Assembly: GCA_039566865.1 (NCBI GenBank) | Contig: CM076945.1 | Span: 3,089,501-3,153,500 of the forward strand | Source of the DNA: Aurelia coerulea | Lineage: Eukaryota; Cnidaria; Scyphozoa; Semaeostomeae; Ulmaridae | Direction of reading: 5' to 3' | Length of the DNA: 64,000 bases | Part shown: in pieces, positions 54,777-64,000 of the stretch | Layout of the letters: each line of letters starts with the position of its first letter | Numbering within the stretch: the stretch's first letter is position 1 | Translations under genes and position numbers: made by a program | Notes under the pieces: model-generated | What the model saw: the letters and a program-made list of their open reading frames with translations, nothing else | The model's database searches: none | Told to the model about the DNA's origin: nothing

Positions 54777-55923
54777 GAGTTACAAGTTGAGTTTACGAGG
54801 ATTTTTTCTTCTAGGGTCGGTATCTGTCGCTATTTCCCTTTGTGTGGCAGTCGGTACAGCCGGTACAGCCATTCTGCTCATCGCAATTTACTTCTGTATA
54901 AAATTAGGCAAATGCTTTCGCCAAGATTCCAAAAAAGATCCCACCAGACGACATGTGAAGTATGCCAAAGTCGCACCACAGGATTCTTGCACAGACATCA
55001 GTAACTGCACGACTTTAGGAAATCTCAAAGACGAGAACAATGCTAGCGATATTTCGACGAATAAATTCATGTTGTCAGATAACGGGAAAGCAGCTTCTCA
55101 GGTCACATGGGACAACGGGAAGACAGCTGCTACGATTGGATCAGACAAAGGTAACACGGCTCCTACAATGGGATCAGACAAATGGAAGTCTCCTACAGTA
55201 AGCTCAGATAAAAGAAAGGTGGTTCCAACAGTTGGAGACAACGAGAAAATGGACTCTTCAGTTTTAGACGTAGGAGAAAAGTCAGACCATGCAACAGTGA
55301 AGCGTTCGTCAAAGAAAATCAAGCGCCAAAATGAATCTGAGACGAACAGAACAAGACCAGGCCATTTGCATATCACTTTGCAGTATTCAAAAAAGGAATT
55401 GTTGTTATTTTTGGTGATTCATAGAATTCGTGAGCTACAACCTGCCGATTTTGACAGCATTAATCAAGTACGGGTAAGCATGGTTTCTCTTCCTTCCAAA
55501 CGTCTCCGTAGCAAAACGAAATTCGTCTCAATAACTGAGATAGAATTCGGTGCAACGTTCAAGTTCTTGAGTGTCAGCAAAGCAGATCTATTTCAATCAT
55601 CGATGCGTTTTCGGTTATACGGCAGGAATGTACGACTAGGAATGCATTTCGGCAAAGATAAGCTAATGGGGGAAATGAATGTAAATTTGGCAGATGTGAC
55701 ACAACGGGAAAGACTAACGACAAGTAGGCCATTTAGGCCGCCTAGCAGCACTAAATCTATTAAGAAGTACATACTACTCGATGATAAAGTTAATTCAAAA
55801 CAGAGAAACGCAAAGACTAACAAAAAGACACAGAACGTAGGAGACGATAGGGGAAAGGTTAAGATAACAGAGACAAGTGAAGTGGTCACTGAGGATAGAC
55901 CAGAAGTAAATCTAGGAGAATAA
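54777..55923 (+). CDS. Single-pass membrane protein with one synaptotagmin-like C2 domain (3' exon)
   Basis: The acceptor CTTTTCATTTCAG ends at 54,776; a second possible acceptor is TTTTTTCTTCTAG at 54,817. Both keep the frame. The protein has a transmembrane helix (VAISLCVAVGTAGTAILLIA and on), then a Cys/Lys stop-transfer (KLGKCFRQDSKK), a polar linker with four or five imperfect G-S-D-K repeats, and a basic KRSSKKIKRQ. The C2 domain starts at GHLHITLQYSKKELLLFLVI and ends at DKLMGEMNVNLADV. The Asp residues that bind Ca2+ are mostly missing, so it is probably Ca2+-independent. Only one C2 domain is present, where synaptotagmins have two. It may act in membrane trafficking. The upstream coding exon, with the start codon, was not found. 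Confidence 0.65.
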
Positions 55924-56744
55924 CATGGACTAAACAGAACGTTGGAAACTCACTGTCTTGTTCGTTTGTTTGTTCTATTCTTGCCACACGGACGCTCATC
56001 TAAAAGTATTCCAATGGTAAGGGCAGAAATTATGCGGTATGAGTAACAATACACCAATACACAAGATATTTACAGGTTTACTGAAGTTTTATTGGACAAA
56101 TAACAAAATTATGATGGGATCTTATCTTTCGGAATTATTCTGAAAACACCGTTAGGCCCACGTCTGAAGCCAAATAATCTGAAGGATATTCAATGAACAA
56201 GGACAGATTTTGTAACACAATAGCATGAGATGATTTGTCAGCACCTCAGGAGTGGGGGGGGGGGTCTGGGGCGTAGCCCCAAAAAATTTTTCGTGACCAC
56301 GCCCTTCAGACGATTGGAGAATGAAGGAAACGCCCTTTTTAGTTATATTTTGCATCGTAAACATGGTTGCAATGAACATAAAATAGGCAGGATGTTTTGT
56401 TGAATTTGCATTGAGAATTGATATCCATCATAGCAAGCTAATCTAGGACAGTAAACGAAGAATTGTTATTCGGGAAAAAAAAGTTAAGCATATCAAGTAC
56501 GAATTACAAAATTGCTTTTCTTAGCTCTACTGAAAAAATGATTTGGCACTGGTTGCTCGCTTGATATTCGAGGAAATGCCTCTTTTCGCCACTTCATCAT
56601 TGTCTGGTCAGTCTATAGCATCTTTTGCAAGAAGACTTTGCAAAAGAAATTTTTGTGTCAATTTGAATTATTTTAAGTAGGTCAGAGTACAGCTCTGCAA
56701 ATCATTTTGATAAGAGTGTTTCAAGAAGCAGTAGCAAATGTATC
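55924..56744. other. Intergenic, with a fragment of a hAT-type MITE
   Basis: At 56,236-56,345 a G run, GGGGCGTAGCCCCAAAAAATTTTT and GACCACGCCCTTCAGACGATTGGAGAATGAAGG match the interior of the hAT-type element at 26.8-27.2 kb in reverse. No ends are preserved. Nothing else is recognised. Confidence 0.4.
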
Positions 56745-57247
56745 GACACCTGAATTCAAAGCGATTAGCGACTGCAGACAAAGGAAATTCTCCCAACCAT
56801 AAATTCAAAACAGACAGAGCCGCAAAATTTTCTCTGAAACCCAGGTAGCTAGCGCGCTCGTTGTGCATTCCAGAAAGCGTTTTTAAGAGAAACATGAGCA
56901 TATATTGAAAGAAGAAGGATGTATCTAAACATCTACCTCGGGCATTTTATTTCTTTGGTCCAGAAGCTGAGCAGTAAATGTTTTGATAACACCCAAAAAA
57001 ATAAGAAAATTGAATCGCCTCCCAATCGGCTTTTGAACCAAATAAATTAAATGCCCGTGGCGGTTGTGTAGATAGATCCTTCTTCTTTCGATCTATACTC
57101 ATGTTTACTCTTAGAAACAACTTCTGGAATGCACAACAAGCGAGCTAGCTACCTGGATTTCAGAGAATCTTTTGCGGCTTTGATTGTTTTGATTATCTGG
57201 TTGAGAGAATTTCCTTTGTCTGCGATCATGCTTTGAATTGAGGTGTC
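56745..57247. mobile_element. 503-bp foldback element
   Basis: GACACCTGAATTCAAAGC and GCTTTGAATTGAGGTGTC are inverted ends. The arms share GACAAAGGAAATTCTC, GTAGCTAGC and TTGTGCATTCC in mirror order, about 200 bases each, around an AT-rich centre. Confidence 0.7.
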
Positions 57248-58998
57248 AATCAAACCAGCTCGTGCTATTGTCTTACCAAATCTGTCCTTTTTCATTCATT
57301 GCAGGCATGTACTGTAAATAAAGATAGACAAACTTTTGCAATTTGCAATGATCCAAATTGAAAAATTTACATGAAATGGACGCAATACAAATGAAATGAA
57401 TAAACCGACCTGTAGAATTACAAATATAAAATGAATGCTTCTCGTTAAGTCTATAAAAGTATCAAATAAACGAATATGAGAAATAAGCGTTCAAGCAAAA
57501 ATTATAAGATAATAGCTGTAAAAAAACAACGACCATTTGAGATGCAAGGGTGAATTTTGCGAAACAGAAATCAAGGTTTCCAATAAGACGAAGCGATTTG
57601 TCTTTCAGAAGAATAGATTTCACACCTCTGAGTGCACTCAACCAAATGAAAATAAACAGAGAGGGAAAGACACTGTTTGGCTGCACAGGAGGTGTGAAGT
57701 CGATTCTGAAGGCAGCCAAATCACATGTCTCAATCTGACCTGTATCATTCGTTTAACAAAACTTACCCTTGCTAAACCAAGCATTATAAGTCCAGAACAT
57801 ATAAGTCCAGAACATGTATAAATGCACAAAAATTGAGCAGAGTTGTCTGATGATCGCCGTATAGCGTGAAACTCTGAGTAACAGCAAAGAATGTAATCTT
57901 TCTTTTTGTCTCAATCCTGTTATAAGTCCAGAACATATATGATGAGCTGCATCCGTTCCATTCAGGAAACTAAAGGTCTTGCAATTGCCCCTCTGGTTGG
58001 CTAATTTCAACTTAATGCATAGAGAATTCACTGTTATTTCATAAATTCTATCTTGAGTATTAAATCGGTCGTTTACTCTCTGTTCCCATCTGAGCCGATG
58101 TTTGCATGTCTGTAAGTTTTGGTTTTCTGCCGAAAAGATGGCTTTTACTTCCGAACAAGAAATCAAATGAACTTTAGCTGACACACTGTCCAATCAACAC
58201 AGAAGAGACTAAATCTAACGGCATCGTTTGAAATGAAGGCATATCAGCGTTCTATAATATGATATGAATTTGGCCTTTCCAGTGCAATGATTGAATTGTC
58301 CAATTAATTGGTCTAACAAGGTTTTCAAAACATTTACAATTTTTGGAAATAGTGTTATTTTCCACATTCTACCACTTTGGAGCTGCTGTTTTCCGAATTT
58401 CTCGCACCAATAATATGAGCAATCTATTTATAGTAGTCTTGACATTATTCCTAGCTAAATTACAGCCAATTTAGGCTTACTTCCAACTTCTTGACAATAC
58501 TAATAATACTTCTGTCATCTAGTTGAATGACTTAAAAAATTGATCGTGACTAGAAAAAAGCTTCACACTTGCTGGAGGACATCAAAATGACACAAACAGG
58601 GCCTAAATTTGGCATGGAAACCAGTAGCCACTTCCTTCTTTTGTTGAAGAGAAAATGAAACTGTGTCGGCTGTAGTGCAACTTAGCCATAAGATTGAAAC
58701 GAAGCATTGGCATTAGATTTTTAAAAGCATGGCACGACTGGTTCATGCATTTTTCGTTTGATTTAATGGCTTTACAAGAATTTTAGATACTTCTTTATAT
58801 TATGAGTGTTTGTTGACCATCTTTGGTATCTTGATTGTTTTCAAAATTTACAGCGTCTTCTATATTTCGAACAATTTTCCAGTTGTGATGTCATCAAATT
58901 ACTAAATCAGGAGCCAGAAAGGATACAAATTCCTGCTAACTGCCACATCATAGACTTCAACAAATTTGGTTTTCAAGAAAATTGTAACGTTTTTCCTC
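57248..58998. other. Intergenic; short AAGTCCAGAACAT repeats
   Basis: AAGTCCAGAACATATA-type words occur three times (57,789, 57,804 and 57,924). Open frames such as 57,537-57,821 and 57,753-58,193 overlap these and show no domain. Confidence 0.3.
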
Positions 58999-59558
58999 TA
59001 CCGGGTGCGCAAAAATAAACTATGCACGTTTGGCAGGCCACAATTTTTGAAGATTTATGACTCAATCTTTAGCAGAAAGCCTGAATTAGATTCTAGGACT
59101 TTCTGCAAATTTTTCCATTTTCAGTTTTTAGAGCCAGAAGCGAGTTTCTTTAAATTTTCGTTTCCGAAAACACTGAAAACGATAAAAATACATCAATCAT
59201 GTTTTAAAAGACTCAACATGATTTGGGGATTTAGTACGAACTCTCGTGCAGCTGATTACAATTAATCGATTTCTAAATCCCAAATGACCACGAACAAGTT
59301 CTCTCTTTGTCCATTCATGTCGATTCTTTAGAAAACTTGATCCATGTTTTTGGATCGTTTTCAGTGTTTTCGAAACTAAAATTTTAAGAAACTCGCTTCA
59401 AGCTCTAAAAACTTAGAACGAAAAATTTTGAAAAAAAAATCCTAGTATCTAATTCAGGCTTTCCGCTAAAGATTAAGTCATAAATCTTCAAAATCGGTCC
59501 AGTGTACGATTTATCGTAGCCTACGAAAAATGCATAGTTTATTCTGGCGCATCCGGTA
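58999..59558. mobile_element. Mariner-like foldback MITE, second copy
   Basis: TACCGGGTGCGCAAAAATAA and the inverted TTTATTCTGGCGCATCCGGTA bound it. It is the best-preserved relative of 29,105-29,706. Confidence 0.8.
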
Positions 59559-59902
59559 TTCAGTTAGGATTTACAATTTTGTTCAAAGTTTTTCATGAAT
59601 TCTTGACAAAGAAAGAAAAGCGCAATAATTTTGAAAAGAAACAAAATAACAAAGATTGGCAATGAACACTCATGGCGCTGTAACTGAAATGATTTTCAAG
59701 CCAATGACAGATGCATTTACCCCTCGTGCAATGATTTGAAGCATATGCAAAACAATATAGCCAGAAGGTCACAGAACGTTATAATAGCAAAACGTGATAA
59801 TTGGACATTACCTCTCGTCTGAAAGTATCAAGATTTACTCAAATATGGTCACCATAGACCCTTCTGAAGGGAATAACATCGCTATAAAATCTCTGTATGT
59901 AT

Positions 59903-62900
59903 TCATGCATTATAAAAATCGTCCGTACTTTCATCTCTATGTTTAGGAATACCACTGTCATTTGTGTCTAACGATGCCCGTGAGTCCATGCTTGTTGACG
60001 TATTTGCTTTGGTTAATTTCTGCGTTTCTATTACATGAGTCGACCATTGATTTGTAGGCTCGTCTGTAAAAATAGAAAAATAGAATGTGTTAAAGGGGCT
60101 CCGTCGTCAAACAGTAAACAAATCCGTAAACTCGCACGTGCCGGGGATTGTCCATTGTTCATCCATTGTTCTATGCAGTTTGTTTGGTGGCTTCACCCAA
60201 GCCACCAAAAAGCGACCGTTAAAAATCCACTTATATCCGAGCAATCATAGGAGATATGAATTTTTGGTTTGTTCCTTAGTGAAGTACAATGATTAATGCC
60301 CAAACAGCAACTTTCATTTTGAAAAAAATACGAAAATCCTGTGCGATATCACCTTTCAAGAAAACTGCAAAAAAAAAGCATCGTTTTGTTTACAGTTTGA
60401 CGACGGAGCCCCTTTAATCTATGTTGAATATCAAAATCCAGAAGACAGTAAAAGTTTTTGGACAAAAATTAGATTTGGACAATATTTCGACCAAAACAAA
60501 AGATCAAAAAGTTTCTTTTGGCTGCGTAGTGCAATAGACGATTACGTTAAAGATGAGGAACTTTTTACCAAGATGCATCAAATTAGAAACTTTAACAATT
60601 CTATAGGAATTCGATTAAAGAACGCAGTACATCTTGGCAAAAAGTTCCTTGCCACCATCTTTAGCATAATCGTCTATCGTACAAGGACCAACAACTAAAT
60701 AAAGTAAAGATTAAGCCACTTTTTGGATATGAACTGAATTCAGAACGACGTTTCGAGCATAGCCCATTATCAAGCTTGATAAGAGGCTATGCTCGAAACG
60801 TCATGCTTAATTTAGTTCATGTCAAAGTCCTTATATTTTACTATTATTTAGTTGCTTACCTTTAAAAGAAACCGAAACATGTTTGGCTGAATGTGATCTC
60901 GCGATACGTTTAATTGAAGATTTCTTTGCCTAAAAACGGGTTACCTCTATGCAAATATGAACCATTTCAAGAAAAACATTTGATCAATAAGCCCTGAAAG
61001 AGGAGGATACTGTACCCAAAGCAAAAAGTGTCCGAAAATATCTATCCGACGTTTTTTCTCCAAAACTTTTCCACCTGAAACGTTTGGATGAAGGGTGATT
61101 CTTGATTGTAAAACGCATGAAAACAGGCATTAAACTATCGATTTAAGCATATAAAATCGCCCTTACTCGAACACCACTCGAAGTAAATTCTCCTTCAAGT
61201 GTTACAATATGAACGATTTTTTCGAAAACTCTACTTTGCCTGGATTTCTAGTACTTAGGAAAATATAACTAAAATCCCAAATACTACATTCGGCCTTTCA
61301 ACGATCAACTTTTGAGTTCGTTTCATTTCAATCCATCAATGCGAGTTGTGTAACGCATTACCAGCTTCGACAGATGAAAAAAAATATTTCATAGTTTCCT
61401 TGCGTTACTATTTAAACAAACGTCGAGCAAAATCTTTCGAGCAACAACTTGTAGAACTAATAGTTCCTTACAAGCCAATTTCTTACGAAAGAGAACTAAA
61501 TTTCGTCCCACATTAGAGCTTGCATGAAAATGTGCGCGAATAAAAACAATCAACAAAGTGTTTCGCATGACAAGTTTTCGATATAGCAAATATCATGTGA
61601 CATTAACTTACCATCAGAGTCTGGTTTGTATGTTTCCATTTCTCCTCCTAGCCCTTCGTCATTTTCATCACCGTTTCCTAATTTCATACGTTGTGCTCTT
61701 TCTCTAACTCTTGCAGCATGCTCTCTTTGCTTCTTTTGTTTCTCTACAATTTCTGCTTGTAACCTCTCTCTTTTATTGACCGTTGAGTCCATTTTTTCCT
61801 TTAACTGAAAGTTAGAAGGGCACATTTATATTTATATGATTCTTTTTCATGTAAGAACGAAGAAATAGATAGAGTTACAGAGAGGCTTGGCTGGAAGAAT
61901 ATCATGATGCTTTAAGATACTCTTTTTTCAGAAGATCGATTTGTTGTTGTAATGTTTTCATCTCGGATGCTTCTTGGACAAAATACAAGGCTAGACTTGA
62001 CCTTGTACAGGCCAAGGTTTGGCCTTGTAGCAGGGATTATGACCTTGTTACGACCTTGCCCTAACCTAGACTGGCTACACAATCTCTCTATGCTTCTTAC
62101 AACTGATTTGTTTGCAACAACAACAACAACAGCGAAATTGAGGGACTAGTGTAGCTAGCCTAGCCCTAACCTTTGAAGAAAATTACGAGGCTATCATTAA
62201 GATACTAAGTTAAAACCAGTCTAACATAAGGTTTCCATTAGGCTAAGATCAACCTTGTGCTAGTCCAGGTTAAATGGGTTAAACTTATTAGCATTTTTCG
62301 AGCCATTTACAAGGTTACAACAAGGCTTTTCTAGACTAGAACAAGTTCACAAGGCAATGACTACAAGGCTTGTACATGGCTATTACCTGGCCTTGTATTT
62401 TCATACAGATTGTTACTGATTTGAGTTTTTCTATTTGTTTCGTATCTTTGCTTTAATGTTTTGGAATAATAAAAGGTTGGGTGGTGCAGTAAATTATCAG
62501 TACAAGCTTTTTGGCATTAAAATATTAGCGAATAAATGTCTATCCTAAAATAAATAATTTATGATCTGCTGCAGATAAATTTCTGCCCAAAATTCGAGCT
62601 TTCTGCATCTTCCAGAGATTTGCTTCTTATCCAAACAATAAAAATCGTTAAAATATTAAAGAATCCACAAATTCAGTTTGAATTAAAATATACCATGTTT
62701 TAAACTTAGCCCAGGCTAGCTTTTAAGATGCTGATTCCCTTTAAGAAACTATGGTACAGTATTTATAAGGTGAAGGTGAAGGTAAAAGTGAAGTTGCGGC
62801 TTTTAGCGCTGGGATCGCAGAAGTAGAATAGTTCTAATGGAGTCCGTGACCCCTTGTCATGACGCTCAAGCGGAGGGGCTCTACCTGGGATTGAACCATG

Positions 62901-63514
62901 TCCGCCTGACTGTTTTGGCTGCAATGTCAGAGGATAACATCACTGCACCACAACACCTTCAAATAAATAAATGAAATCCTTAGAACACTCTTACTTTATT
63001 TTTACCTGTTTCCTGTATCACATTTTTCAAAGACACTTGGAGTAAAGCCTAAATATTGGAAAGGCTGGAAAAACTGTCTTTTGAAGTTTTGATGAGGGCG
63101 CAGGTAGTGAACATAAAGATTGCTATGGGACCTTTAAAAAACTTGCAAGAAGATCTGAGTACTCAAAATCTGATAATTTTGAGAAACTTTAGTACTGGCT
63201 CAATTTCTTAGATTCTTACAAAAATATACACCGCAAAAGCTCGATTAAGCCCCCCTATCAAATACGCCCCTCCCTTCTGAGCCAAAATCTTTAATAAGCC
63301 CCCTCTCTAATAAGCCCCCTCTCTTTTAAGCCCCCCCCTCTGGAGTATCCAAAACTAAATAATGCCCCCGGAGACTTCATAGTGTTTTTACGGTATGTGT
63401 AGTGTAATGTACCTCTTCAGCTTTTTCTTGCATGTTACTTTGTTCACGTGCTGCAATTATTTCTCTTTTCCTTCTAGACATTCTGCTTGATTTCAGTTTT
63501 TTCCTTTGGATTTC
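59903..63514 (-). CDS. Stathmin-like coiled-coil protein, three 3' exons
   Basis: Stathmins bind tubulin dimers through a long helix. Exons (minus): 63514-63413 (34 codons), 61804-61612, 60063-59903 ending in TGA. All have GT/AG borders, and the phases (0, 0, 1) agree. Exons 1-2 give a charged helix: KREIIAAREQSNMQEKAEEL, then KMDSTVNKRERLQAEIVEK and KKQREHAARVRERAQRM. This follows the spacing of the stathmin helix (KM..I..NRE..LAA...RL.EKE.HAAEVRR), which is my basis for the call. A non-helical tail of about 75 residues follows, Ser/Thr/Asp-rich, with MDSRASLDTNDSG. Such a C-terminal extension is not typical of stathmins, so another coiled-coil family remains possible. The 5' exons lie beyond the right edge or were not found. 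Confidence 0.6.
60090..60417. mobile_element. TTAA MITE, 328 bp, intact copy
   Basis: TTAA edges and inverted termini AGGGGCTCCGTCGTCAAAC / GTTTGACGACGGAGCCCCT. The interior contains TTTGGTGGCTTCACCCAAGC and other sequence shared with the split copy in ETAA1 intron 4. It starts 26 bases upstream of the last stathmin-like exon's acceptor, within the intron. Confidence 0.85.
60730..60838. repeat. About 100-base palindrome with hammerhead-like remnants
   Basis: ACGACGTTTCGAGCATAGCC and GGCTATGCTCGAAACGTC face each other across CAAGCTTG. Each arm reads TTGATAA...stem...CGAAACGTC, like a mutated CTGATGA...GAAACGTC core. Same design as the palindrome at 2,770-2,969. Confidence 0.6.
61975..62408. 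mobile_element. CAAGGC-repeat MITE, copy 3 (with internal insertion)
   Basis: AAATACAAGGC and GGCCTTGTATTTTCATAC are inverted ends, and the interior follows copies 1 and 2. About 110 extra bases (62,067-62,175) with (CAA)n interrupt it, bordered by CCTAACCT-type words on both sides. Confidence 0.7.
62797..62957 (-). repeat. tRNA-derived SINE, minus copy
   Basis: On the minus strand: an A-box-like TGGTGCAGTGATG (62,950-62,938), TCTGACATTGCAGCC, a B-box GGTTCAATCCC (62,897-62,887), then TGAGCGTCATGACAAGGGGT and a GATCCCAGCGCTAAAAGCC tail. Most complete copy in the window. Confidence 0.65.
63228..63395. mobile_element. 168-bp MITE with ACCG(T/C)AAAAGCTC ends
   Basis: ACCGCAAAAGCTCGATTAAG on the left and TTTTTACGGTA on the right, with AAGCCCCC repeats inside. 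A short relative of the 2.67-kb element at 8,947-11,613. Its right end is 18 bases from the 5' splice site of a stathmin-like exon. Confidence 0.7.
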
Positions 63515-64000
63515 CTGTAAATGGAAAGTTTATTAAACTTTTGTTTAAATGGTTAATTACAAGGCATGATATGAAATGTGTCAGGATGAGCTTCGGGATA
63601 AACTTTCAACTGGGATGGACTGCAAAAAGACGAGAGAGAGCTTTATAACTAGGTTTAATTAAGGAGGACTCTTGTGAATGGAGTCATACCAAAGTCCAAT
63701 GGAAGATGTTTTGGCAACATCAGTTCAATAAATGAATATCTATTGCAGCATAATTCAAAAAGTAGCTTTTTGAGCAATTAATTTACTCAGCTTTGTTCTT
63801 TTCCAAGCTTTGATGTTCAGGATTTTACAATTGGAAACATGCAATGCCATCAAGTTCACCACCATGCTTCATCTCATCAATCATTTTAATGAGAGACAAT
63901 TCCCTGAATTACAAAGAGGGTCTACAGGTCTAATATGCGAAAAACATGGATGAAATCTTCCAAGCCCATTCAGAGGTATTTCTCTAACAAAGGTAATGGC
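63515..64000. other. Intron upstream of the first visible stathmin-like exon
   Basis: No exon with a matching phase and no bounded repeat seen up to the window edge. Confidence 0.35.

Overview
The window looks like AT-rich nuclear DNA of an invertebrate animal. Genes are split by short-to-medium introns, and the proteins are metazoan: ERO1, ETAA1, a PKA regulatory subunit, a Polycomb-type SAM protein, a stathmin-like protein and a synaptotagmin-like C2 protein. Introns and intergenic DNA are full of DNA-transposon, MITE, SINE, LINE and Penelope-like sequence. A cnidarian-grade animal would fit, but nothing here fixes the phylum.

Layout. 1.4-4.2 kb: the 5' five exons of ERO1 (minus); the rest lies left of the window. 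5.6-12.9 kb: a repeat block with a SINE piece, a hAT-type MITE, and two nested terminal-inverted-repeat (TIR) elements between two Penelope-like ends in opposite orientation, one of them holding a decayed Mutator-like transposase. 13.3-14.5 kb: an intronless PKA regulatory-subunit ORF (plus). 17.6-18.0 kb: another Mutator-like transposase fragment. 19.0-25.0 kb: three exons of a SAM-domain gene (minus). 26.8-35.9 kb: repeats only, with hAT-type elements carrying 8-bp target duplications, nested MITEs, two LINE fragments, and a Penelope-like ORF with reverse transcriptase and GIY-YIG domains, followed by a TATA box and a hammerhead-ribozyme candidate.

36.6-52.6 kb: ETAA1 on the minus strand. 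I assembled it from seven exons whose splice phases all agree, giving 1,353 residues. Its introns are hosts to other elements. The most unusual is a 3,382-bp unit (41,036-44,417) with 138-bp near-identical GC-rich hairpin-forming TIRs and its own divergently arranged genes, including a half-RING coiled-coil protein. I recognise no known family for it, and it is the best candidate for an undescribed system. 54.8-55.9 kb: a membrane protein with one synaptotagmin-like C2 domain (plus). 59.9-63.5 kb: three 3' exons of a stathmin-like gene (minus), its introns again filled with MITEs.

The host genes do not form a pathway or an operon. They are unrelated neighbours: ER oxidative folding, cAMP signalling, chromatin, replication-stress signalling, membrane trafficking and microtubule regulation. 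All gene models were built by eye from ORFs, splice sites and remembered protein families. No alignment or search was run.
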